64,000 nt of DNA from Daphnia pulex (Eukaryota; Arthropoda; Branchiopoda; Diplostraca; Daphniidae). A program made the position numbers and the translations under genes. Below the pieces are notes generated by a model. That model made no database searches, had not been told where the DNA came from, and saw nothing but the letters and a program-made list of their open reading frames with translations. Where the stretch lies: assembly GCF_021134715.1 (NCBI RefSeq), contig NC_060025.1, forward strand, positions 4,340,001-4,404,000. The letters are read 5' to 3'. Positions within the stretch are counted from its first letter, which is position 1, and the number at the start of each line of letters is the position of its first letter. This document shows, in pieces, positions 44,663-57,285 of the stretch.

Positions 44663-47600
44663 ATGGGACCGAGCAGTGGGGTGCAAGAGTATTGCCTAAG
44701 GTGGAACAACCATCATAGTACATTGGTCTCTGTGATGGATGCTCTACTTCAAAAGGGCAGCCTGGTTGATGTCACTTTGGCTGCCGAAGGAAAGTCCATT
44801 CAAGTGCATCGTCTGGTTTTATGTGCCTGTTCAAACTACTTTCAGGTAATCATTAAACCTGTTAACAACCTGTTAACTGATGTTTTTATTTGCCTTTACC
44901 ATCTTAACAATTTCTTTGATTAACAGGAATTACTCTCATTACATTGGGACAAGCAAGCTGTGGTATTTCTAAAAGATGTTAAGTTTGACCACTTGCAAGC
45001 GCTGGTGGACTACATGTACAGGGGAGAAGTGAATGTATCCCAGGATCAGCTAGCTGCATTTCTGAACACCGCAGAGGCCTTAAAAATCAAAGGGTTAGCT
45101 GATGGTGATAGGGATCGAAAGAATGAAAAAAGAATTCTCGAGAAAGCCATGCGCTCCTCTTCTCCATCATCGTCGTCGATTACTAGGCCCCCCAAGCGCG
45201 TTCGCAAGCAATCCAAAGAAGATTCCCCGCCAATTGATAAGACTCAGCTACCTCAACACAATTTGCCTTCTCTTGTCCGTATCCCACCTACTGTCACAAC
45301 TTCCACTGCTGCCTCTAACGATAGGAATGACAGTCCAGTCCCTTCCCCAACAGACAGTCGCCCTGACGATGACATGCACTCGAATTCAGCGGCCGACAAC
45401 CTTAATATTGAAATTGACGACGGCGAGGAATATTCGATTGTGGAACCCAAAATTGAAACGGAACTCGAAGCTGACTACAGTGGAGGCAGCGGCGATGAAG
45501 AAGATTGGAGTGATTCCGAGTATCCATCCAGGATCGATGCGTCTCGTGGTATGAAAATGTCGAGTTACCTTAAAGATCTCATTTATTAATTAATATGCAC
45601 CTATGTGATGTATGTCATGCAGGAGAACAAGGCTGGAATGACGATGCTGACGGACACATGAGTGGTGAAGGACAATCGCATTTGGACCATGGAGACCTAA
45701 ACAATTCAGCAAGAGGTAGGCAGATTTTGGTTAATTTACATTATTTGTTTTCGTTTGATAGTTTAGTTTTGTTTTGTTATTTTTTTTTCTTTCACTTACC
45801 CACAAAAGAGAAAAGAATACCAACAACACTTGGGGCATTTTTCTCGTGTTTGCGTGTGTGCTGTTGGGGTTGGATTAAAAAATTTTTTTTTCTCTCCCGT
45901 CGTGCTCGGACATTTCGACACATTGGTTGATTCCCAGTTGCTTTCTTGGCTTTTGTTTTTCTCAAATTTTCCTCAACATCCTTCCTCCCGCCGGCCTCTT
46001 TGGATATCTTTGCTACATTTTTGTTTCCAATTTCTCCTTCGCCTTATTTCGATCCGTCTCCTTAACACTACAAGTTTAAATACTCTACTGATTGAACATT
46101 GGTTGACCCATAATTGCAATAGGGCACACTATCGTCCAAACATATATTTTTTTTCCTGAACAGAAGCGCATTTTTCCTTTTTTTTTTAATTATTATTTTG
46201 ACAAGAGAAAAGTAATGCAAGTAATGAGTTAGAATGACGAGAAGAGAGACGAAGCGTAGAGCAAGAGATGAAAGAGGCTGACACGTTGTTGTTTTCTCTT
46301 TCTCTCTGGGTTTCTTGTTGCAGAGCAGGTGGAAGAAGAAGAATCAAAGGAAGAAGATTCTGAAGTGGAGGAGGTGGAGGTGGTGGAAACCAAGGAAAAA
46401 TCGCCTTACCGTTGTGCCAAATGCGGCCGCGGCTATAGTCGGCGCCACAACCGCGATCGCCACTACCAGATCGAGTGCGGACAGCCAGGGCGCTTCCTCT
46501 GCCCGATCTGCTCGATGTCCTTTACGCGCAAGAACAACGTGACTCGCCATTTGGCGAGGAAACACCAAAAACCCTAGGAACCCTCTTATTTTTTCTCGAA
46601 TCTCCATATCCTTCCTCTTTGTCACACTAACATCGGTTCACTCTGTTTGGCTCTCCAAAAGCCTCTCTCTCTCTTTTCTATGGCATCTCTCTCCTGATTT
46701 TTTGGCCGTAACACTTACCTTTACGTTTCGACTATGATTGTTTCTCTTGTTAGTAAGTGAGTGAGGTTGTATGTGTGATATCTGTGTGATCCGGAAAATA
46801 CTTCCTCGTTACCCGCTTACTTGCTGCTACTGTATACCGAAATTCTCCTGGAGCTACTACCTCTTGTTGTTGTTGTCGAGACTGGAATCGATGCCAAACT
46901 GCATTGGATTACATAGATTCGTTTTTGTTTTTGATCCGCCAGCCGGAGAAAGAAAAAAACGCCCAAACAAACTCCCAACTCTTGCTCTCTTTCAATCTCT
47001 CTCTCTCTCTCTCTTACAAGACTTGCTTTTTGTTGCGAGATCGTCGTCGTAGGTTGAGGGTTAAGTTGACACTTTTGATGATCCCTCTCCCCAATTGGAT
47101 GGCGGACAAAAGACAAATTTGTATACATAAAGAAGACGGTGGCATTGGCTTTTTTTGCACCCGTTTCCGAACTCTTTTCTATATTTTCTCGAATCGCGAT
47201 CCCTGGATCGCTGTGGAAAGGTTTCTCATTCTTGCTATCATACTGGGCGTTTTATCAACTGCCTTACAAGACACACAAAGCACGAAACGGACATTTGCGC
47301 GAAGGTGGTGGTGGTGGAACTGGAATTTTTTTTTTTTTTTTTACAGTTTATATTTTCTCCTCTCTCATTCTCATTCTCTCTTATCTCGCTCTCCCTCTTT
47401 TGCATCTTGCTATCCAGCCGACGAAGAGCTGGCCGAGGGTGGGTGGGCAAAAAGAGCTAGATGAAAAGTTAGTCCAATTCAAACATTTCTAAAAACAAAA
47501 AAAGTCAAAATGTAATTTAAGCTTTTAAACAAGAGCTGTCACATCGAGAACTGCTCGAATTGTAATCATTTAAAAAAAAAAGAATAGAGACAGAAAATCG

Positions 47601-50390
47601 ATGCAAAAAAAAAAATCAAACGGCAAACAAAATCTTAGTGACGCTGGTTGGCTCTCTCGTTGCAGGATTAGTCGGCAGGTGGACGAAGCAATCGCACGTT
47701 CGCGCGCCACCGAACATGACCCACCACCTCCACCAGCACGAGGCCACCACTGCCGACGTCAACACCACCACCAACACCAATCGATCCAAGTCGCGAAAGA
47801 AGGTTTTGCCGAACCAGCTGGGCAGGTACAACCCATTAGTCCTTAAAAAAACAAACTATCCGGTGTACCATCCGCCGTCGATTGACAATTCCTCTTACCG
47901 CCGCTACCAGCCGCCGTTTCGTCGCTCCGAGCGCAGGATTTTCAGGGTGGGTTTGTTGTCGGGTCGAGTGATCAACGGAATATCACTCGGGGTTGAATCT
48001 AGTAAATCTATGCACATGAAATCTGGGAAATTGATTGATTAACGTAATGGCCAAACACAACACCTAAACATAATTATTGATTGATATTCGCCCTATCTAG
48101 ATTAGCAACTTTTTTTTTCTAGATTATTTAATTACATTTGTAGAATATTTGCCAAGTCACCTTGAGCTGATCATGGAAGATTTTTGTGAACTCGGGAAAG
48201 CGTGTTTGTGCTTCCTGTAGATTCGTGACTGGGTAAAAGATGGCGTATTCCGTGATTGGTCGAAAGAATTGAGAAACCGGTTTACGAAACATTATGTGCT
48301 GGGCGGCAAAGAGGATTGTTGATGTCACCGGATGGGTTGTTGGATAGACCACTTGTCACTCTCTCGATCTGATTTTGAAACACCTCCGAAATCTAATGAT
48401 ATCAAAGGTACGAGTGCCATCGATGCGGCCGCTCTTACAACCTGTACGGCAACCTTCGACGCCATTGGCGCTACGACTGCGGCGATCAGCCGCCCCAGTT
48501 TGCCTGCACGCTTTGCGGCCGCCTATTTCGACGCCGTTCCAATCTGCGAGCTCACGCCGTCCGCAGCAACTGCCAGCCCCTCACTCCCGTCAACATTTGA
48601 AAGATGCGAGAGACAATCCATTTGAGAAAAACAACCGTCCAATTCAACGATTTTTCTCTTCACCAGATAACCACTTAATCTTCCCCCCCTCCTCACTCTT
48701 TCGTTTTTTAAGATGAAGCAGTTCCACTCTACAAGTTCATAATCACGTTCTCGTTTTCTTTGCAGCTTTTCCGTTTCGTTTCCAGTTTTTTTTTTTTTTC
48801 TTCTCCTTTTTTTAAGATAGACGTATCCGATTTTCCTCCCTGTGTTTCTATATCGGCTTCGACCGAATGTTTTTGTGGCGTGATTCTACTGATCGACAGA
48901 AAGCTTTACCGAAAAACGACGGTGATGACGATTATGATGATATTTCGTGCCCTCCTATAAACATATATAACGTGTCTTTTCTCTCTTTATATATTTGTAA
49001 TATTATCGTGAAGGAATTGAAGCCCCCCTTCTCACCCCTCCACACACACGCGCGCGCATATAAGAAATGTATAAAAGAAAACGGCCATCGTGGTGGCTGC
49101 AATCTAACCCATTTTTTTCGGTATCGGTTTTAATCGATGCAATATTATATATTAATCCCGAATCCAAGTTGTCTGTTGATCGGTCCTCAAAGGATATTTC
49201 TGTGTGAGACTCGAGGGTTGAGCCCCAATATTTTAAATTGTCTTTTGATTCCTTTTTTTTTTCTTTTTCGATGATTGCAATTTTTGTCTTTTTAAATACC
49301 CCCTTCTTCCCTCCTTTTTTTGAATCTGTTATTTCGGAGATAGGAAAAGAGGAGAATGTGATGAAAGATTTTTTCTTTTTCTATCTCATATGTTTAATCA
49401 TCGATCATTTGACATGCCCCCAAATTCCCCGCTCCCTCTCCTTCGATGATACTGTGCTTTCAAAATGATATTTGCTGGTGATTAGGGCCTTGTTTTTGCA
49501 CTCTACAGCACACACACACAGAAACAAACACGGTGTAGTATTTTTTTTTAAATCATTTTTTCGTTTTTTTGTGTTATAATAATTCGTCCTTGTATGGCGA
49601 CGCCAGTCACTCGACTGCTATCCACCTAAAGGGAACTAATTACGAATACATCGATGCCTTTCTTTGTGATTCTTTGATAACCAATACTTTTCCAGTCTTG
49701 TTTTATTTCCGTAACGATTGGAATCCGCCAATCCGTTACGAGACCCACAATCCCCACTCCCTGTTTGCTAAAAACCGGAAGGAAAAACCGGATGGATGTT
49801 CGTGTCTTTGGTTCCTCATCTCATTTTTTGGTACTGTTGTTTTCTGGGAATTATAGGGTCGGAGGAGTCATCGTCGTCGCCGGTTGTTCGTTCTGGAGAT
49901 AGAGGAGCCGGAGGAGGGAGTAGCGGCACTGGCAACAGCACGGCCCGGAAGAAGAAATACGCACCAAATGAGCAGGGCCGTTACGTCTGCACGCAATGCG
50001 GGCGCTCCTACGCCGCCTATCATGTAAAAATCTTTTGTTTTTGATTTGATTTTCTCTTTTTCTTTTGTTAACTTTAATTTTGTCGTTTGATTTTTCAATC
50101 TTTCCGACTTGCTTTTCTTTATCGTTTTTTTTAAATGATTTCGTTTTGATTTATTTGGATTTATTTTTTATTTTTATGTTTGAAAATCGAAAAATGAATT
50201 TGAAACGAAGAATCTGATGCGACACATGCGCTACGAATGCGGACTTCCTCCTCGATTTCCGTGCCACGTCTGCGGCCGTTTCTTTCGCCGCAAAGACGAT
50301 TTGCAACGCCATATCGCACGGATTCACGGCATCCTGGACGGAGCAGCCGCCATGCTTCTAGCTAGCGACGGAATGAAACAGGATGAATGA
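44663..50390 (+). CDS. lola: Longitudinals lacking (lola)-like BTB/POZ transcription factor with three alternative zinc-finger ends
   Basis: Lola proteins are nuclear BTB regulators of axon guidance and cell fate; isoforms share the BTB domain and differ in zinc-finger pairs. Common coding exons: 44,663-44,845, 44,927-45,548 and 45,623-45,715. They encode EYCLRWNNHHSTL...VDVTLAAEGKSIQVHRLVLCACSNYFQ and VFLKDVKFDHLQALVDYMYRGEVNVSQ (BTB), then a Ser- and Asp/Glu-rich linker. The common part ends with one base of a codon (phase 1). All three downstream modules start with a matching two-base remainder: 46,324-46,577 (total 383 aa), 47,666-47,825 + 48,408-48,600 (416 aa), and 49,857-50,023 + 50,211-50,390 (414 aa). 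The usual lola alpha-2 loop sequence (about INPC-HP) is replaced by LHWDKQAV here. More isoform exons could be missed. Confidence 0.9.
46324..46577 (+). CDS. lola: Lola-like alternative terminal exon A (single exon, two zinc fingers)
   Basis: An acceptor TTGTTGCAG ends at 46,323. The exon starts with an acidic stretch (VEEEESKEEDSEVEE) and encodes YRCAKCGRGYSRRHNRDRHY..EC (C2HC type) followed by FLCPICSMSFTRKNNVTRHLARKH (C2H2), then a stop. Joined to the common exons it gives 1,152 coding nt. Confidence 0.88.
47666..48600 (+). CDS. lola: Lola-like alternative terminal module B (two exons)
   Basis: 47,666-47,825 (acceptor CGTTGCAG) encodes a His/Thr-rich linker ending KKVLPNQLG; the donor GGCAG|GTACAA splits an Arg codon. 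48,408-48,600 (acceptor ATCAAAG) continues YECHRCGRSYNLYGNLRRH..YDC and FACTLCGRLFRRRSNLRAH, ending with VRSNC. The second finger is C2HC because its last ligand is Cys rather than His. PNQLGR-YEC matches the PNEQGR-YVC junction of module C, which supports the splice. Confidence 0.82.
49857..50390 (+). CDS. lola: Lola-like alternative terminal module C (two exons)
   Basis: 49,857-50,023 encodes a Ser/Gly-rich linker, then KKKYAPNEQGRYVCTQCGRS and AAYH; the donor CAT|GTAAAA falls inside the first finger. 50,211-50,390 (acceptor ACGAAG) continues NLMRHMRYEC and PCHVCGRFFRRKDDLQRHIARIH. The intron is 187 bp and splits the first finger between its Cys pair and His. AT-rich sequence with AATAAA-like words follows the stop. 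Confidence 0.85.
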
Positions 50391-53300
50391 TTTCAAACAG
50401 AAAAAAAAACTATGCAAATTACATAGACAAATCAATCAATAAATTAACAAAAAAGAAAACAAATGCTAATTTGGAAAAAAAAGAAAACCTCTTGTGCCGT
50501 CGTTTGCACTGACCCCCCAGTGCTTGCAAAAATTTCTTTCGTTTCCGCCTCAATTTTTTTTTCATGATTTTTTTTTTTCTAAATGGTAAATCAAATTCAA
50601 AGACAATAACCCTTTAAAATTTTGGAGTCCCAAATATTTGTAACATTGTGTGTGCGTTCGGCTACTGTTGGATTTACGGTTACATCTTGCCTCTGTTGTC
50701 CAATTCCAACCCACCCCTGCTTCCTCCCAACTCCCTTGGTTTTTCATGTAATCGATTCCAACCGATGACGTGAACTGATTACTGTTGCACGACTCGTTGC
50801 CATTTTTGTCGTGACGAGTTCGACCTTGTTACAACTGTAGATAAATATTATTAAAACAAAAAGTTTTTTTTTCTTTCTATGCCGGGGTTTCACGCTTGTT
50901 TTATAGATTGCCTCTTTTGATCCTCCAACCCCCTTTTTGCCTACTCCGCCACCACCTCCGATCGTTATTTTCTCAGGAAAAAAGACGATTTCCAATTTAT
51001 TTCCTTTTTTTTTGTCTTGTTTTTTTTTGTTTTTTCATTATAAATAATCCGTGATAGATGCAGTAAAAAAAACACAGTTACATTTCCAATAAAAATAAAC
51101 AAAGAATAAAAACGATTACGGGAGATACATCAAACGCAAATAATTAATTAATGGTTGTAAAGTTATTCCCTCGCCCGTTGAAGACCAAATACAACACTCG
51201 GTATATTTTTCTTGTTGTCGATTGTCCACATTATTTGGGCGTGTGTTTAATTAACGAGCTGGCATGATTGCATGTTATTGGATTACTTTTCATCAGCCAG
51301 TTGTTCATTTGAGTGCGTGCGTATTTCCCTCTATTCATTTTTCTTGATTGATGAATTAACTGTGGTTCCTCATCACCTGGTTGCCTTGAGGATTCAAGTC
51401 GTGGCTATTCTTTATTAGCCGTTTTAATTGCGAAATTATTTCTGAATTGGTCATCAATCGGAAGATAACCGGTTTAGTTTGTTTCCCGTTTTTATTCCCC
51501 TACTTGATCCGTTCGTCAGTAATTAGGACATTCTAATTAGTCTAGAAAAATAAATCTTTTGTGCTGCTCCGATTAAAACGTCGCAATAATTGGAATAGAT
51601 AGGCGACACCGGGTCTTTCGTCAATTCTTTAATAATTTGTTATGCAGCTGTTATTTGTTACACATTTGATGGCTGCTGTTGAAACCAAATAACGAAAAAA
51701 TAGGCATTTGGCTTGATGATAACGCAGCAGTTAAACGTTGCGAATGCTGGGTACATGGCAGGGAAGAGCGAACATGGAATGAAGAGAAACAATGGCGGAC
51801 TGGTAAGGGGGAAAAATAGAAACAGGAAACAACCGTTACAATTTTGTTTCTATTCAAAAAAGAAAAGAAAAAAACTCCCTCGAGCTGTAATAGTCTGGCT
51901 AATTATGAAATTGTCTTTCCCTCTCCGTTTCTCTCTCCGGAATCTTTTGTTCCGTGACAAATAAATAAAAAAGACACAAACAAAATTCTATGCGAATTTT
52001 GTCGGTTTTTCTTCCGCTTGGTCGGCGATCGAGCCGCCGCCAACCGCCGAGAGTTCCCATTCATCAGACATTACACGCGCACATGGGCCGGCATTTCGTG
52101 TAAACCAATGTCCAGATGTTAAGCGCGTCAAACAGTTCAATAGCAAAGAAGAAGAAGAAAAAAAAAGGAACAAAAGAAAAAAGAAAAAACGAAAAAGAAA
52201 AAATAACTAGACGCAATGGCAGGAATGGAAAGGTCTATGAACAGATTCGGTCCGCGTCGTCTGTCTCTTTTTTCCTCCTTGCATGGACGTGCGTGCGTGA
52301 AAATGTCCGAAGAGGGAAACGATCTACCGCTATAATAGCGCAACTCGTCCCCTGCTGTTGATGCCGATGATCTTTCGCTGGGCTTTTTGCGTCTATTCGG
52401 TTCCAGCTGCGCCTTGGCTTCTTCTCGAATTCGTCGCCCTGGCGTCTGTATATACATACAGAAACATACAACCTGTAGCCTATATAATACACGCCGTGTG
52501 TATAGGACACACAGCGAAATATGCTGCCATGATAGTTTCTTGTGTTGGGCGAGTCTGCTGCTGGCGAGGCCAACACTTTTTGCCTGCGACATGTGAAGGA
52601 AGGCACCGTTAGATTCCGCGAAAGAAACAACCGGTGTGTGAGTGTGTGTGTGTGCCACGTCTGGCGTGTCTTCTTTTATTTTAGAGATATTTTTCTTATA
52701 GAGATGATTTGATTCTGTGGCCTGGGCTTTCTATAGTTTCGATGCTTTGTTGGTCTTGTTCCAGAATCATCGAGATCATAGCAGCGCCTCTAGCATTAGC
52801 TGTATGACTGCATCCAAAAAGAAACGAAATAAGGTCCGAAGAAGACGAGAGACAAAAATGTCATGGCGTGCATTGAATGCATACGCGGGTGCGTCTGCCG
52901 GTATATAGGAAGGCTATTATTATTTGGAGTAATACACAGCAGCAGCTGTTGTTGGTCGGAGAAATCGACCAACTGAAACACTTGGCTCGGCACGTTGGGA
53001 AGACCTCATTCGCTGCAAAAGGATGAGGCTGTGCGCATTCAATTCTTATATTTCCCCCCAGCAGCAGATTGCGCACATGTCCAGCAAGTAACAACTGACA
53101 CACAGAGGGCGACCAAGGGAAAAATAAAAGGCAGGAAATGCTGTCGTCTTCGGACAAAGGTGACGGCCACGCATCGACCTCTCGTCCATAATATCCTATA
53201 TCCCGATATGGTGATGCGGGATAGTGATAGCTGAGGAATCCCAACAAAAACCGTTACTATAGAAGTTTTTTTTTCTTTTCTTTTTTTTTGTTTCTATGAG

Positions 53301-54463
53301 CTTTGCATTTATGGCTGCAATATAATCGGCGAAATGGCAGCCATTTTGGCAAAAATCCGAATAACTTTACACGGTTATTTCACTGCACGATTTGTCGTTG
53401 TCCGGAGAGAATAATAAAAGACCAAGAGTTTTGTTTGTACTAAATAAACAGATTATATTAATTCTCAAGTAATGGAATGTGATGAGAAGTATTCGAGGAG
53501 GGTTTGGGGGAAAAGGAGGATTTAAAAAAAAAAGTGCTGCCTGCAGCTTACACGTGATGAACGTGATAAATCTCCGGTCATCGTGTTCTCATCAAAGTAG
53601 GTCGGGACAACAGGATCCCGAACATATAAAAAAGGTGGAAAGAGAGAGCAGAGAGAGAGAGAGAGAGCAGAGGTGAGTCGAGGAATAAATGGGGAATTGG
53701 AGATTGGATAACATGAGCTTGTCGGGTCGTCGAATTCGTCGCGTCAACGGAGAGCAGAGGAAAATAATGAGGAATATAAATTGGATAAATAAAAAATGAA
53801 AAGTTACAAAGTCGTCGTGATCATCCACATCATCCCCATTCGCTCCTTGTCAAAAAAGGAGGGACCAAAAAAAATTGCAACAAAAACTAAGAAGAAAAAA
53901 AAAACAATTGTCCGTCATGGTGAAGACTAAAGATGACCTGTGGGGTGGAGGGAAAAACCATTGACAAAAATTGGGAGGAAGAAACAAAAAAAAGGGGGGC
54001 GAAATAATAATTCGACGTCCGCGAGTCGGTTTTTTGAAGCAAATTGTCATTTGAATGAATTAGCCGAGCTCTCCAATATGTCTATATATATAAGAGACTG
54101 GAACTGTTAACTATCGGAAGATGGAAAACAAAACCGGCCATGAAAAAAAAAAATTGGGGAAAAAAAAAAGATATTTAAACAAGTGGGTGATGATCAACGC
54201 AAGCCACCATGACGTAATAATTTAAAAACGCTTCGTCGTTGTCATCTGTCATCGTCGTTATCGTCAGTCCATTATTGTTTGAGTAGAAATAATTGCAAAA
54301 ATCCGAAATGAGAAAAAAGAAGAATTTGGGGGAGGAAAAAAAGGGCGGTATTTTTAAAAAGACTTGCGCTGCACCAACCCCTCATCTGGGGCCTTTTTTC
54401 CGCGAGTCGGATCTTTTGACGGATCTCGACTTTCTCGGCTGAGCGTGTTTTTTTTTGGAATGT
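50391..54463. other. No supported gene between the lola-like gene and the secreted-protein gene
   Basis: Probably lola 3-prime UTR followed by intergenic DNA. Frames such as 52,137-52,658 (-) consist of low-complexity K/E/R/S or F/S sequence and resemble nothing known. Poly-A and poly-T tracts and a (GA)n block (53,640-53,672) are present. Confidence 0.4.
53640..53672 (+). repeat. (GA)n microsatellite
   Basis: About 15 AG dinucleotides with single-base interruptions. Confidence 0.9.
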
Positions 54464-55807
54464 TTACAAGCCGATTGGGTGGCACTTGATGAGCCTGCAC
54501 TTGGAGACATCACCGGTGTAGGCGGCGCTCTTCAATGTGGTCAAGTACTTCTTGTAGGAAGCGGGAGCGAAATAGTTCATCACGCTAAAAGAAAAGAGAC
54601 AAATGATCAAACTTATTAGTCAAAATTGAAATGCAAATCTAAAAGATAGAGACCCAAAGAGCATAGGCCAGCCTACAAAATCTCAAACAAAAGAAGCTAA
54701 TAGAGAGACCCTAAGAGACCCTGAAGGGGCTGTATAGTCCAAAAAAAGAATTTGTTTGGAGGGGTGCCAGGAAGGAGCCCCGGTTCGAGACAGGTTGCTC
54801 TCGCACCGTTACTTTGACCCTGTTCGGATAAAGGAGGTCAACCCGGAAGGTATGCGTCACTTGTTTAAATTCCTGGCTTGGACTACGGTACTCTCTTCAC
54901 ACACACACACATCCCCCTTTTTTTACTGTTACTCGCTCGGAGCTACCATCAGGCCATAAAAGAAGTAAAAAAGAGCCCCCCAAGAAAACTGCGGCTGTTC
55001 TTTCGAAATTAGCCGAAAAAAAATGATCGGGAAAATAAAGAAGAAGAAGATGAAATTTACCGGATGACAGAGTCCTTGTAGTAGATGTTCTTGGCAGCAC
55101 CGCCCAATTCGCAGACCAATCGCTCGATGCACTCGTCAGAGGTGACGACGTCGGTGTAGATGTCGGAAACGCGGGCGCGGAGACGATCAACGGCATCTGG
55201 TTTGCTGTCTGTTAAGATTGAATCGGAGAGAAATGAATGAAATGGCGTCGTCAAAATAATCTGATGTAATAGAGCTGATGGGGTGTGTTTGATTGATTAT
55301 ACCTTCGCCTTCGAGATCACGCTTCTTGCGGCCGAGAGCCAATGGGCTCAAAAGGGCCAAACCACCGATGGCGACGAGGGGGACGGCGACGGCGGCGGCG
55401 GCGATTCCAGCGCGGCTCAGACCAGCGTCAGACACGGCAGACTGGATGGAGCTGTTGATTAATCAGAATTATTTGTATAAGTTATTGCCAATCAAATCAA
55501 AAAGTCAAATTGAGCTGTGCAGAAAAGGAAAAAAAGAAAATTACCGGAAGAATCCACCAATGCCGCCACCTTCTCCTTGGAGAGCAGCCGAGTTCTGGGA
55601 GTATTCGAGGGCCTCCAAGTAGCTGTCCTGCTCGACGGCCTGTCGCTCAACGGCGGCTCCTTCCCGGTCGGCGAAGACCTGCTTGGCGATGGCCATCAGC
55701 GACGGCTTGCCGCCCAAAGGCTTGGTGTTGCTGCTGAGCGAGGCGCCGCACGCGGCTCCGATCATCACCACTAGAACGACGAGTGCTGCACTGCGAGAGA
55801 TGGCCAT
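54464..55807 (-). CDS. Unidentified secreted or membrane protein, 226 aa
   Basis: I do not recognise the family. The minus-strand exons 55,545-55,807, 55,303-55,451, 55,061-55,208 and 54,464-54,584 join in frame (681 nt) through GT-AG introns. The protein begins with a signal peptide (MAISRSAALVVLVVMIGAAC, likely cut near residue 20-22), then a polar region with a Gly-rich GEGGGIGGFF, a hydrophobic segment of about 25 residues (GIAAAAVAVPLVAIGGLALL) directly followed by the basic GRKKRD, and a C-terminal region with four cysteines in ECIERLVCELGG and SKCRLIKC. The CIERLVCELGG motif is loosely like the cysteine motifs of arthropod DM4/12-type proteins, but this is only a resemblance. GC-rich, strongly biased codons (GCC, GTC, AAG) suggest high expression. 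Confidence 0.8.
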
Positions 55808-56539
55808 CTTGTCGGATTGCTTGGAGATTGGGGTTTTACGCTTCAATTTTCCCCGTAGAAGAACAAGAACCAAATTAACAATCAATCAAACTTTTTGTTT
55901 TGTTTTTGTTTTTTCCCGTATTGGGAGGGACTGAGGAGCGGAGCACTCCGGGGGAATGCGAGGGATATTATAGGCAATGGTCAATCAATAGAGTGAATGG
56001 TTGATGGCTACATTTAAATACTCTACCTGATTGTCAAAAATAAGAACGGAGAGGAGTAAATCCACAAGAGTCGGGTTGGCTTGAGTTGAGAAAAGAGCTG
56101 AGGGACTTGAGAGAGCACACTGTGTCTTCACGAGTAGATCGTCGTCGACTGATGAACTGAATGAGAAGTGCGGCTGCTTTTCTACCCGGCCAGGTCCCAC
56201 TCAAGAAAAGCCACAGGTACACACACACACACTGCCAGCAAGCGGGTGTGTGTATATTGTCCGTGTAACATACGTGTGTGTGTACGCGTCTATTACCTTT
56301 TCTCTTTCTCCCTTGCGGCGGTGGCGGCGGCGGCCCTCCCGTCTGATTCTTTTGGACTTATTTCCCCATCCAGCTACAACAAACCCACCCATTGCTGGAC
56401 ATTGGGCCGAAAATCTAAAGAGAAGACGAGAAATGGTTAAGAAAAAAAGAAAAAGGAGGTGGGTAGGAGGAGAAAAAGGAGGTCCTGCGGTGAGCACAGG
56501 AAGGTGGGAATAAGACGGTGAGGCGGGAAGAGGCTTCAA

Positions 56540-56561
56540 AAAGAAGAAGAAGAAGAAGAAA
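56540..56561 (+). repeat. (AAG)n microsatellite
   Basis: Seven AAG triplets, uninterrupted. Confidence 0.85.
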
Positions 56562-57239
56562 AACCAAAATGTACCCGGAATGCCACCAACATCGGGCCAC
56601 TCACCGCCCAAATCAAGCGAGTCCGGCTTCGAGTTTGCCACCCTCCATGTAGAGACTCGGCGCGTCCATCCACCTCCTCCTTGTATATTTTCTCCTTCTT
56701 TCTTCTTCTTCTTCTTCCCCTTATTCTTCTTCGACTTTTTCTACCAATGTCCGTCCCCTTTAGGAGTTCTTTCGTCCCCGATAAGTAGGTCAAGTCAGCA
56801 GTTGGACGAGCCGACCAGGTAGTCGTAGAATGTGCATTCGATAACACAGAAAATAAATTTTAAAAAAAGAGACAGAAACGGTATAATATTAATATTAGAG
56901 AAATATTAATACCGCGTCTCTCGTAATAAATATCTCGATTTATTTATATACAGCAGGTATGATTTATTTCTACCGTGACTTATTGTCCGTACCAAAAGAG
57001 ATGTAATACAGTCATTAATCTCGGACCCATAACACAATGCAAAAATAAATTATTGCGATTTATACATCCGAATAATCAAGTGTGTTATATTATATTTCGG
57101 TCGCAATTGGAACATGTGAGAGCAGCTGATCATCTTTCATAGAGAAAACTAGACAGTTTTGGTCGAGAATATTGTAATTAAATCGGTTTGAAAAGAAACA
57201 TAGTTGCGGTCCACCCAGAGACCGACCACAGCGACCCTC

Positions 57240-57285
57240 TCCATCTTCTTCTCCATCTTCTTCTTCTTCTACTTCTTCTTCCGCG
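57240..57285 (+). repeat. (CTT)n microsatellite, interrupted
   Basis: CTT triplets with CCAT and CTA interruptions. Confidence 0.85.

Noticed and set aside
48128-48352. Minus-strand 74-aa frame in a lola intron
   Set aside because: No domain, no splice or promoter support; it lies within an intron of module B.
52137-52658. 173-aa minus-strand frame downstream of lola
   Set aside because: Its ends are low-complexity (Phe/Ser-rich), it resembles no family and has no splice context.
56201-56641. 146-aa minus-strand frame upstream of the secreted-protein gene
   Set aside because: Composed of microsatellite translations (poly-F, poly-K, TH repeats).
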